Shown piece after piece: positions 1-6,745 of a stretch of DNA of 15,165 bases (position 1 is its first letter; every line of letters begins with the position of its first letter). A model generated the notes under the pieces. The model saw nothing but the letters and a program-made list of their open reading frames with translations, had not been told where the DNA came from and ran no database searches. The position numbers and the translations under genes are program-made. The stretch comes from Streptomyces griseus. Lineage in GTDB: Bacteria; Bacteroidota; Bacteroidia; Chitinophagales; Chitinophagaceae. The stretch covers positions 1-15,165 of the forward strand of contig CALPIT020000035.1 of NCBI GenBank assembly GCA_943323705.2, given 5' to 3'.

Positions 1-143
1 TCCCTTTGAAAAGCGGCGAGTCCTAAACGTCCGTCTCTCTCCAAAGTAACATCGTAATCATTCAGTTCAAGATAGTTTTTCAACACCATGCCAAGATTAG
101 TATCATCTTCGCACAATAAAATTTTTGATTTTGCTGCTTCCAT
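1..143 (-). CDS. Response regulator, receiver domain (5' part only)
   Basis: This is the first 47 codons of a two-component response regulator, running off the left edge. After a short leader (MEAAKSK) comes a hydrophobic beta strand and an acidic cluster, ILLCEDD at residues 8-14. These acidic residues are the Mg2+-binding site next to the phospho-acceptor Asp, which lies outside the window. A typical alpha-1 helix (LGMVLKNYLELN) and second strand (YDVTLERDG) follow. The pattern resembles OmpR-family receivers, but the output domain is not visible, so the DNA target and the partner kinase cannot be named. The ATG at 141-143 is the natural start for such a domain. The gene is separated by 158 bp from the next minus-strand gene and is probably transcribed from its own promoter. 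Confidence 0.85.
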   Translation of the reverse strand, partial: MEAAKSKILLCEDDTNLGMVLKNYLELNDYDVTLERDGRLGLAAFQR

Positions 144-280
144 GGTAATTAGTTTTAGTTAATTCTAAATTATAGCAATCGTTTTTTAATTCAATAAAAG
201 TACGGACTAATGTTTTGTTAAAGGTAATTTGTTAAGAAAAATAAAACGTTACAAATTAAAAGAAAATTGGCTCGCAATAA

Positions 281-298
281 TACTGATAAGAATCAGCA
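281..298 (-). terminator. Weak hairpin after the peroxidase gene
   Basis: Read on the minus strand, TGCTGAT and ATCAGTA form a 7-bp stem with a TCTT loop and one G-U pair, starting 3 nt after the stop codon at 302. No clear run of T follows, so it is at best a weak terminator or an mRNA 3'-end stabiliser. Confidence 0.25.
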
Positions 299-301
299 AT
301 A

Positions 302-1246
302 TTATTTCTCAAACCTAATGTCAGTAAGCGTTTTAAGAAATGCGACCAATCCTTTTTTCTCTTTCTCAGTTAGTCCGAGTGGTTGTTGCAAAGTTGAATC
401 CAGATTGATGGCTTCAGGATTTTTTTGATGTGGGTCGTTATAAAAATCAACAACTTCTTCCAATGTAGCAATCATACCGTTATGCATATACGGAGCTGTT
501 GCTGCAATGTTTCTTAATCCGGGTGTTTTGAATTTTCCTATATCAGCTTTGTCTTTTGTAATTAAATATCGTCCACTGTCATTTAGATTTTTTCCATTGA
601 ATAAACCGATGTTTTTAAATTCATCTGTGGTGAAATCTTCAAACTTGTGACAATCAAAACATTTTGCTTTTTCGCTAAGAAAAACTTGTCTACCGAATTC
701 TTCTTCATCGGATAATTTTGCTTTTTGATCACCCCATTTATCAAACCGACTGTCTTCGGTTTCGAGGGAGTTTTCATAAACAGAAAAAGCCTTTGCCAGT
801 GATGCAGCATCAGGTTCATGGCCGAAAACTTTTTTAAAGTAATGGTTATAAAATCTATTCTCTTTAAGTCTTGCAATAGCTTCAGGAATCGGCAGTCCCA
901 TTTCATCTTTATTTTCAATCGGCATCAGCGCCTGCTCATCAAGAGAACTGGCTCTGCCATCCCAAAAATAATAAGGACGATTCTTCATATTCAAAACGGA
1001 TGGCGTGTTTCTTTTTGTAAACGTCTGATTGATGCCTAAACTAAATGCAGTTGAATCAGCAAACGCAAATTCAGGTCGGTGACAACTTGCACAACTAACG
1101 GTAGAATCTTTTGACAATATCTTTTCATTAAACAACATTTCGCCCAATTTCATTTTGCTGAATTGTTGAGCCTCATCTTCAATAAAAGAAATACCAATCA
1201 AACCTATTATTAGAATAAGTACAATGGACTTTTTAACGTTGTTCAT
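302..1246 (-). CDS. Di-haem cytochrome c peroxidase (CCP/MauG family)
   Basis: This is a periplasmic di-haem enzyme of the bacterial cytochrome c peroxidase/MauG family, which in its peroxidase members reduces H2O2 with electrons from small cytochromes. In the longest reading (321 residues) there are two CxxCH haem sites, CASCH at 59-63 and CFDCH at 203-207. The family signature FWDGRASSLDEQ is at 101-112. KTPGLRN and APYMHNG (247-264) provide the usual Met ligand of the C-terminal haem. A single hydrophobic segment near residues 14-29 is a signal peptide or membrane anchor. The longest ATG is at 1267, with others at 1252 and 1246. I chose 1246 (MNNVKKS...) because it gives a normal signal peptide, and because a -7-like TACCTTTA (1252-1259) overlaps the upstream ATG. 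The physiological substrate is not certain, since MauG-like oxidation is possible in this family. Confidence 0.88.
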   Translation of the reverse strand: MNNVKKSIVLILIIGLIGISFIEDEAQQFSKMKLGEMLFNEKILSKDSTVSCASCHRPEFAFADSTAFSLGINQTFTKRNTPSVLNMKNRPYYFWDGRASSLDEQALMPIENKDEMGLPIPEAIARLKENRFYNHYFKKVFGHEPDAASLAKAFSVYENSLETEDSRFDKWGDQKAKLSDEEEFGRQVFLSEKAKCFDCHKFEDFTTDEFKNIGLFNGKNLNDSGRYLITKDKADIGKFKTPGLRNIAATAPYMHNGMIATLEEVVDFYNDPHQKNPEAINLDSTLQQPLGLTEKEKKGLVAFLKTLTDIRFEK

Positions 1247-1734
1247 GATCATAAAGGTACTAATCATAACTAATAATTTGTCTCCAGGCTTTAACCTTCC
1301 GTTCCAAAAATGAACTACACAAATTGCAAAAAATGAAAAACCACTTTCATCATATTTTTAGTTCTGTAGACATAGTATTTTTTTCGGTTTTGATTTATTT
1401 AGAACTTCATCTCAAAACGACAGATTGTTTATCTGTACTTATCAAGAAATGGGGTATGTGAAAAACGACACTTTGGTCATGCTTTCGCCGCAAAAAAAGT
1501 TATGGATTTTTAAAAGTAGATTTTAAATCAGGGAGTCATATTCCTATATTATTAAGCAAAAATATCATCAATGAAGCTGTGTCTAGGTATCATGGAGCTA
1601 GTTTCTAGTATAAAGGTGGCAAGTATCATTTTCGTTAAGGTGCAATAATTGCATTGCAAATGAATGAATTATGATTATCGCTTCGATTTTTGAAAAAACT
1701 TTCAGAAAAAATAAAAAAAATGTTTTAAAAAATA

Positions 1735-1765
1735 TTGGCTGCAAAGATATTCTAGTCTATCTTCG
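1735..1765 (+). promoter_or_regulatory. Bacteroidota-type sigma-A promoter without an obvious gene
   Basis: A TTG at 1735-1737 is followed after 20 nt by TATCTTCG (1758-1765). This is one mismatch from the Bacteroidota -7 consensus TAnnTTTG and has the accepted TTG spacing (about 17-23). Transcription would begin near 1770-1775 and run into the hairpin at 1800. On the opposite strand TATCTTTG also occurs (about 1741-1748), but I see no matching TTG for it. Confidence 0.5.
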
Positions 1766-1769
1766 TTTC

Positions 1770-1832
1770 GGTTTTTCATAGGATATTGGATTTTAAAGCG
1801 GGACTAGATTTTTATCTTGGTCCCTTTTTTTT
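1770..1832 (+). ncRNA. Candidate small RNA (about 60 nt), unnamed
   Basis: The start is estimated from the promoter at 1735-1765 and the end from the terminator at 1800-1832, giving a transcript of roughly 60 nt. It has no room for a plausible peptide before the hairpin. The sequence does not match tmRNA, 6S or any small RNA I know. It could instead be the remnant of a longer lost gene, or an attenuated leader, although nothing codes on the plus strand for more than 4 kb downstream. Confidence 0.35.
1800..1832 (+). terminator. Strong intrinsic terminator
   Basis: GGGACTAGAT (1800-1809) pairs with ATCTTGGTCCC (1814-1824) across a TTTT loop, with one bulged T and one G-U pair. Eight T residues (1825-1832) follow directly. 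Only the plus orientation has the T run, so it terminates plus-strand transcription, yet no plus-strand gene precedes it. Confidence 0.7.
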
Positions 1833-1852
1833 GCCCAGCCACGAATTATTTT

Positions 1853-1886
1853 GCCACGAAGGCTCTAAGGCACAAAGATTCACGAA
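1853..1886 (+). repeat. Dispersed intergenic repeat, GCCACGAAGGC type (copy 1)
   Basis: This 34-nt stretch begins GCCACGAAGGCTCTAAGG. It matches the reverse complement of 6688-6721 at 28 of 34 positions. Just before it, 1839-1850 carries a CCACGAATTATT fragment related to the repeats at 8013 and 8357. Sequences of this type recur between genes in many Bacteroidota genomes, from general knowledge; their function is not established. Confidence 0.6.
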
Positions 1887-2008
1887 GTTTTTTTTGTATT
1901 TAAAATCGCATATTTATGGAGCTAGAAGCCATTTCCTTATTCCTTATTTTTTCTTTATTATTTATTTAATTCATGAGAAGCTGACTATTTCATTTCCGAG
2001 ATCCAACT

Positions 2009-2040
2009 TTTACATTCTACATTCAATATTTTACATTTAC
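2009..2040. repeat. Low-complexity ACATT-rich tract
   Basis: An imperfect iteration of TACATTC/ACATT units lies just outside the 3' end of recQ. Such tracts are common between genes in related Bacteroidota; no function is suggested here. Confidence 0.35.
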
Positions 2041-2079
2041 TCAGCTCAGATATTCTTTTAATTTTGACTCCTCATCCCA

Positions 2080-3990
2080 TCACCCATTCCTCCTAAAATT
2101 CCCCCAAGCATCAGTTTTAATTTTTTTCTCAGCTTGCATAAACCGAATTACTTCATGAATATGTTCCTTATCAAAATTATGCAATGCTTTTTCTAGTTTC
2201 GAATATGGTGTTGCTTCATCTTGAAGTTGGTTATGGATCGCTTCGCTGATATTTTTAAATGTATTTGGGGTTAACATTGCTTTGTTTGAATTTTTGCAAT
2301 TATCACAATTATGGCAACTCGTTAAATTTTTGTCATTGAAATAATTGGCAATGATTACACTTCTACAAGTATTTGAATCTTCAGTAAAGGCTATCATTTT
2401 TTCGATTCTTTCTAAATGCTTTCTTTTTCTTTCCTGAAAATTTTTGACATTGAAACTGAAATCATCTGCGTACATTCTGTTTCTCATTAACACAATCTGT
2501 GGTTTGTCTGATGCAACAGTATATTTCACCATTTGCATTTTATGCAATAGCTGAAGATGATTTCGAATGATGCCAATTGGTGTAGATAAAAATTTCGCCA
2601 ACATGGTTTCGTAAATGAAACATGGGTAATCAAAAATTCCTTCATAACTGCGTAATAAACCTTTAATCACTGGCTCAAGCGAAGGGTGTGTTTTTTCAAA
2701 TTCAAATAACGCTGTTTTGGAAGTTGTAAATACTAATTGCGAGGGTTTGTATGAATTTTCCGAAATATAGAACAAACCTTCTTGTGCCAATGCCTGCAAA
2801 CCATAAGTAGCTTGTAAAATATTCCATTTGAAATTTTCAGTAAAACTGCTGATGTCAAAATCAAAGGATTGCCCTTCGCCGTTACCGGCGGCAACCTGCA
2901 GATAATTCATCAGGTCGATATAAAGTTTTTTTAATAAGGGAAAATCTGGGTAACGGAGGTTATTAAGTTCTCTGTGATCATTGAATTCTTTCTTATCAAA
3001 AAGTAAAAATACTTGAGCATATTTACCATCTCTTCCGGCGCGTCCTGCTTCCTGGTAGTAATGCTCAAGACTTTCTGGAATGCCCAAATGAATGACCAGT
3101 CTTACATCCGGTTTGTCGATGCCCATGCCAAACGCATTAGTACAAACAATCGTATTTATTTTATTGTTGATCCAGTCATGTTGTTTTTTTGATCTTTCTT
3201 CATTGGTTAAGCCAGCGTGATAGAAATCAGCACTCATCTGATGTTGCTGTAACAACTCCGCCATCTGTTGGGTTTGCTTTCTGCTTTTACAATATACAAT
3301 GGCTGTACCTCTGATATCAGTTAGCAGCTCAATCATTTTATTAGCTTTTGATGCGGGTTCTAATACATTATAAGACAGATTAGGTCTGGCAAAAGATTGC
3401 TGAAAGCGTGTCTGATTTTTTTTGAATAATAATTTCTCACAAATATCATTTTGTACATCCAGAGTAGCCGATGCCGTTAGTGCGATTACAGGAACATTTC
3501 TCAACTCTTCTCTCAACAGTGAAATCTTAAGATAAGAAGGTCTGAAATCATAACCCCACTGTGAAATGCAATGGGCTTCATCAACGGCAATCAAACAAAC
3601 ATCCATTGCCGGTAAATATTCTTCAAATAATCTGGTTTCTAATCTTTCGGGTGAAACATACAAAAATTTACATTCGTCATTAACTGCAGCCTCAAGCGTT
3701 TTTTTAACTTCTGGAAAACTCATCCCGGAATAAATCGCTAGGGCAGGAATGCCTTTGTTGTTCAGATTTTGAACCTGGTCTTTCATCAACGCTATCAAAG
3801 GACTCACCACAATACAAACTCCGTCCATCAACATGGCCGGTACCTGAAAGCAAATCGATTTGCCTCCACCGGTTGGTAACAAAGCCAATACATCTTGCTT
3901 TTGCAGCACCGCATCAACAATATCTTGTTGCATAGGCCGAAACTGATCATGGCCCCAGTACTTTTTTAATATAGAAATTGAATTACTCAA
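2080..3990 (-). CDS. recQ: ATP-dependent DNA helicase RecQ
   Basis: This is a 3'-to-5' superfamily 2 DNA helicase for recombination and replication-fork repair (636 residues). Visible motifs are FRPMQQD (17-23, motif 0), TGGGKS (40-45, Walker A), DEAH (137-140, Walker B), TASAT (172-176), AFGMGIDKPDVR (286-297) and QEAGRAGRDG (313-322). Four Cys of the RecQ zinc site stand at 542, 559, 562 and 565 (spacing x16-x2-x2). In E. coli RecQ this site follows the helicase core directly. Here about 180 residues, including a possible winged-helix segment near 388-425, intervene, and only about 70 residues follow, with no clear HRDC domain. The start is TTG at 3988-3990: it is the first NTG codon after the copA stop, and the first Met (residue 20) lies inside motif 0. 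It follows copA after 24 bp and is probably co-transcribed with it. Confidence 0.95.
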   Translation of the reverse strand: MSNSISILKKYWGHDQFRPMQQDIVDAVLQKQDVLALLPTGGGKSICFQVPAMLMDGVCIVVSPLIALMKDQVQNLNNKGIPALAIYSGMSFPEVKKTLEAAVNDECKFLYVSPERLETRLFEEYLPAMDVCLIAVDEAHCISQWGYDFRPSYLKISLLREELRNVPVIALTASATLDVQNDICEKLLFKKNQTRFQQSFARPNLSYNVLEPASKANKMIELLTDIRGTAIVYCKSRKQTQQMAELLQQHQMSADFYHAGLTNEERSKKQHDWINNKINTIVCTNAFGMGIDKPDVRLVIHLGIPESLEHYYQEAGRAGRDGKYAQVFLLFDKKEFNDHRELNNLRYPDFPLLKKLYIDLMNYLQVAAGNGEGQSFDFDISSFTENFKWNILQATYGLQALAQEGLFYISENSYKPSQLVFTTSKTALFEFEKTHPSLEPVIKGLLRSYEGIFDYPCFIYETMLAKFLSTPIGIIRNHLQLLHKMQMVKYTVASDKPQIVLMRNRMYADDFSFNVKNFQERKRKHLERIEKMIAFTEDSNTCRSVIIANYFNDKNLTSCHNCDNCKNSNKAMLTPNTFKNISEAIHNQLQDEATPYSKLEKALHNFDKEHIHEVIRFMQAEKKIKTDAWGNFRRNG

Positions 3991-4014
3991 ATTATTAAAC
4001 GATGAACATTGAAG

Positions 4015-6129
4015 TTAAACAACCTTTTTAATAAACAAATGAAGTGAAATTACGGCTAGCATCACATCGCTGAATCCCATGGCTAATGCAGAGAAAGTTG
4101 GTGTAAGAAAGCCCGCTGCCGCAACAGGGATGGCCACAATATTATAAGCAAATGCCCAAAACAGATTTTGTTTTATCGTTAGAAACGTATGGCGACCTAA
4201 GCCTAATGCTTCAGGTAAATTGGTCAATCCTTGGTTCATTAAAATCACATCGGCATGTTGCACCGCCAATTGACTGGCCTCGCTAATCGAAATGCCAATC
4301 GTGGCTTTGGCAAGGGCTGGAGCGTCGTTGATGCCATCTCCAACCATGGCTGTTGGAATGTCTTGATTCAGTTTGTCAATGATGGCTAGTTTTTGAGCCG
4401 GACTTTGTTCTGCATAAATTGTTTTGATACCTAAGGCAACGGCTGTTTTTTCTGCTTTGGATTTTAAATCGCCGGTAAGCATGATGGTGTTGATGTTGTT
4501 TTTATTACACCATTGGATGATGCCTGCTGCTTCGGGTCTTATTTCATCTTTTACATCTATCCAGCCGATGAGCTGTTTGTTTTTCAGCACATAAATATTG
4601 TGTGCATTAATATCTTCTGATTTGTTTAATAATTTTTTGGCACCGACTTCATAAATATTACCTTGATTATCTTCACCTGTAACACCTATGCCTTTTATTT
4701 CTTCTGCTTTTTTCCAACGAATTAATGATGCTGTATTCCATTCTTTAACCATGCAATTTGCAATGGGGTGATTTGAATATTTCTCAAGTGAATAAACAAT
4801 CGATTTGAATTCAATTTCGTCTATGCTTGTATGATAGTTGTCGATAGTGAAGTTGCCTGTGGTTAAGGTGCCCGTTTTATCAAAAACAATTTGTTTGATT
4901 TTTTTAAATGATTCCAATGTTGCTGCATTGCGAAAAATAATTCCTTTTTTGGCAGCTCTTCCCAATCCTACAGAAATAGCTGCAGGTGTGGCCAATCCCA
5001 TTGCACAAGGACAAGAAATTACCAATACAGCAATGGCTCTCATCATGGAATGGTCGAAAGCGATATGAAATAAAAAGTAATTGGCTAAAAAACAAATGAC
5101 AGAAATTGCGATCACCACAGGAACGAAAACTGCACTTATTTTATCTGCTAGTTTTTGCATAGGAGGCTTTTCGGACTGGGCATTTTGCACCATCTTTATA
5201 ATGCCTGACAATACGGTGTCTTTTCCAGTTGCAGTTACTTGTGCTTTCACCAAGCCGGATTCCAATACACTGCCGCCAATTAAAAAATCTTTTTTGGCTC
5301 TGTTTAATGGAATACTTTCACCGGTAATGATGGCTTCATTTACCAAACAATCGCCCCATAATATTTTACAATCCACAGGAACCTGCTCGCCGGTTTTAAT
5401 TAATATTAAATCACCTGTTTTGAGTTGTGTGTTTTCAATAGGAAATATTTGCTCTTCATGTTTATCATCGAAAGCAATCATGTTGGCCATTACTTTTTGT
5501 GATTTGACCAATGATTGTAATGCCTTTTGCGTAGATTTCATGGTAGCTTCTTCTAGATAATTGCCCAGAAATACTAATGTTATTATTGATGCAGTAGTTT
5601 CAAAAAAAAGATAATCACTATTTTGAAAATACAACGTACCCAACAAGCTGTATACGAACGCACATAAGGCGCCGAGCGACACCAACACGTTCATATTTGG
5701 AACTCCGGTTTTCAAACTTTTGAGTCCACTTCTTCCAAAAAAATACATGCCAACGCTAAAAACGGGCAAGCATAAAATCAATTGTAACCAGGGATTTTGC
5801 AACCAATGTAGTGGCAACCATCGATGCAACATGTGCAACATTAGAATGGCTGTAAATGGTAGGGTAAATAAAAAACGTTGCTTGTTGTTATGCAGCCATT
5901 TCTTTTTTTTAGTCTCGGCATTATTTTCAGAAACGACTTTATATCCCAGTTCAGCTATGCCGATTTTTACTTTTTCTAAATCAGTTTGGTTAGTATCGAT
6001 GAAAGTTACTTTCCCATCAATAGGATTTACATTCACTTCCTGCATGCCTCTTTTCTGTAAAAATTTATTGATACTTAAGGCGCAGTTGCTGCAGGTCATT
6101 CCCTCTACTTGCCAATCGATTTTTTCCAT
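4015..6129 (-). CDS. copA: Cu+-exporting P1B-type ATPase
   Basis: This inner-membrane pump uses ATP to move a soft metal, most likely Cu+, out of the cytoplasm. Its 704 residues are typical for the family. An N-terminal heavy-metal-associated domain has GMTCSNC (Cys13, Cys16), and six to eight membrane helices begin near residue 86. Actuator TGES is at 269-272, the ion-site CPC at 373-375, phosphorylation DKTGT at 417-421, nucleotide-site HP at 454-455 and hinge GDGINDAP at 597-604. Tyr662-Asn663 in the seventh helix fits the Cu+-ATPase pattern. In the last helix M684-G-F-S-D688 has Asp where the canonical MxxSS pattern has its second Ser. No copper chaperone or sensor gene is nearby. A -7-like box ends 4 nt before the ATG, so the mRNA may be leaderless. 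Cu+ specificity is inferred from the motifs. Confidence 0.93.
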   Translation of the reverse strand: MEKIDWQVEGMTCSNCALSINKFLQKRGMQEVNVNPIDGKVTFIDTNQTDLEKVKIGIAELGYKVVSENNAETKKKKWLHNNKQRFLFTLPFTAILMLHMLHRWLPLHWLQNPWLQLILCLPVFSVGMYFFGRSGLKSLKTGVPNMNVLVSLGALCAFVYSLLGTLYFQNSDYLFFETTASIITLVFLGNYLEEATMKSTQKALQSLVKSQKVMANMIAFDDKHEEQIFPIENTQLKTGDLILIKTGEQVPVDCKILWGDCLVNEAIITGESIPLNRAKKDFLIGGSVLESGLVKAQVTATGKDTVLSGIIKMVQNAQSEKPPMQKLADKISAVFVPVVIAISVICFLANYFLFHIAFDHSMMRAIAVLVISCPCAMGLATPAAISVGLGRAAKKGIIFRNAATLESFKKIKQIVFDKTGTLTTGNFTIDNYHTSIDEIEFKSIVYSLEKYSNHPIANCMVKEWNTASLIRWKKAEEIKGIGVTGEDNQGNIYEVGAKKLLNKSEDINAHNIYVLKNKQLIGWIDVKDEIRPEAAGIIQWCNKNNINTIMLTGDLKSKAEKTAVALGIKTIYAEQSPAQKLAIIDKLNQDIPTAMVGDGINDAPALAKATIGISISEASQLAVQHADVILMNQGLTNLPEALGLGRHTFLTIKQNLFWAFAYNIVAIPVAAAGFLTPTFSALAMGFSDVMLAVISLHLFIKKVV

Positions 6130-6133
6130 ACTG

Positions 6134-6141
6134 CAAAATTA
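6134..6141 (-). promoter_or_regulatory. -7 box of copA-recQ, adjacent to the start codon
   Basis: Read on the minus strand this is TAATTTTG, a full match to TAnnTTTG, ending 4 nt before the copA ATG. No TTG at the expected upstream distance was found. Transcription would start at or next to the ATG, giving a leaderless or nearly leaderless mRNA. Confidence 0.5.
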
Positions 6142-6179
6142 TCTTTTAAATTTCCGATAGTTCTTACTAAATATGAAAA

Positions 6180-6187
6180 TATCTTTG
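6180..6187 (+). promoter_or_regulatory. -7 box of tsaE, adjacent to the start codon
   Basis: TATCTTTG is a full match to the Bacteroidota -7 consensus and is separated from the tsaE ATG by the 4 nt CACC. It faces the copA box 38 nt away, so the two promoters overlap upstream within the 62-bp gap and probably compete. The -33 element is not clear. Confidence 0.55.
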
Positions 6188-6191
6188 CACC

Positions 6192-6605
6192 ATGGAATTG
6201 ATTTTCAAACTGACAGATATCAGTAATACAGCACAATGGTTGCTGGATCAGACTAATGGCCGTAAATGCATAGCTTTTCATGGAGAAATGGGCGCAGGCA
6301 AAACAACTTTTATCAGCGCGTTGTGTACTTTATTGGGTGTGCAGTCCGGACAAAGCAGTCCTACATTTCCCATCATCAATGATTATGTGACATCAAAAGG
6401 GGAGACGATTTATCATATCGACTTATACCGTTTAAAAAGCGAAACAGAAGCTATGGCGGCGGGTGTTGAAGATTGTTTGTATTCAGGTAATTACTGTTTT
6501 GTAGAATGGCCTGAAAAAGCGCCCGGAATTTTTCCAACGGATATCATTCATGTTTATATCCAAACGATTGATGCAGACACGCGAAACATTAAATTAAAGT
6601 TGTAA
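6192..6605 (+). CDS. tsaE: tRNA t6A biosynthesis ATPase TsaE
   Basis: TsaE (YjeE family) is the small ATPase that works with TsaB and TsaD to place threonylcarbamoyl on A37 of ANN-decoding tRNAs in the cytoplasm. At 137 residues it has the usual length. Walker A GEMGAGKTT is at 31-39, the switch segment SSPTF at 55-59, the HIDLYR motif at 75-80 and VEWPE at 104-108; all are characteristic. The ATG is supported by its position directly after a TATCTTTG box, and no Shine-Dalgarno sequence is needed if the mRNA is leaderless. The gene runs in the same direction as ald, 140 bp downstream, and divergently from copA. I recall tsaE next to ald in other Bacteroidota, but cannot verify that here. Confidence 0.93.
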   Translation: MELIFKLTDISNTAQWLLDQTNGRKCIAFHGEMGAGKTTFISALCTLLGVQSGQSSPTFPIINDYVTSKGETIYHIDLYRLKSETEAMAAGVEDCLYSGNYCFVEWPEKAPGIFPTDIIHVYIQTIDADTRNIKLKL

Positions 6606-6687
6606 ATTGTTCAATTGTTACTTATAAAAAACAAAATAAGTTCTAACAATAAACTAAAAACCACAAACACTAACAACAATCACAAAA

Positions 6688-6721
6688 TTTGTGTTTCTTT
6701 CTGCCTTAGTGCCTTTGTGGC
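6688..6721 (-). repeat. Dispersed intergenic repeat, GCCACGAAGGC type (copy 2)
   Basis: The reverse complement begins GCCACAAAGGCACTAAGG and matches 1853-1886 at 28 of 34 positions. On the plus strand it carries TTTG (6688-6691), an 18-nt gap and TGCCTTTG (6710-6717). That is one mismatch from a -33/-7 promoter pair, ending 28 nt before the ald start, so this copy may serve as part of the ald promoter. Confidence 0.6.
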
Positions 6722-6745
6722 AAAACAAAAAATAGCATAAACATT

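Larger units (their letters stand above)
1268..2079. other. Gene-free stretch with a short transcription unit and repeats
   Basis: No convincing protein gene lies here. Positions 1268-1730 are AT-rich; a 44-codon open stretch at 1477-1608 matches no family I recognise. From 1735 a plus-strand promoter and intrinsic terminator occur without a gene between them. A GCCACGAAGG-type repeat follows at 1853-1886, and a CATT/ACATT-rich low-complexity tract at 2009-2040 runs up to the 3' end of recQ. Confidence 0.6.

Noticed and set aside
1477..1608. 44-codon open stretch (…VDFKSGSHIPILLSKN…), possible gene remnant
   Set aside because: No start codon context, no family recognised, and length is within chance for this composition.
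1786..2061. Plus-strand open frame of about 91 codons
   Set aside because: It runs through the terminator T run, the GCCACGAAGG repeat and the ACATT tract; composition is low-complexity and no domain is recognisable.
3995..4009. Four-codon upstream ATG frame before recQ as a regulatory leader peptide
   Set aside because: Very short, in another frame and likely chance in AT-rich DNA.
4838..6160. Plus-strand frames opposite copA
   Set aside because: Antisense shadows of a strongly conserved gene with all P-type ATPase motifs on the minus strand.
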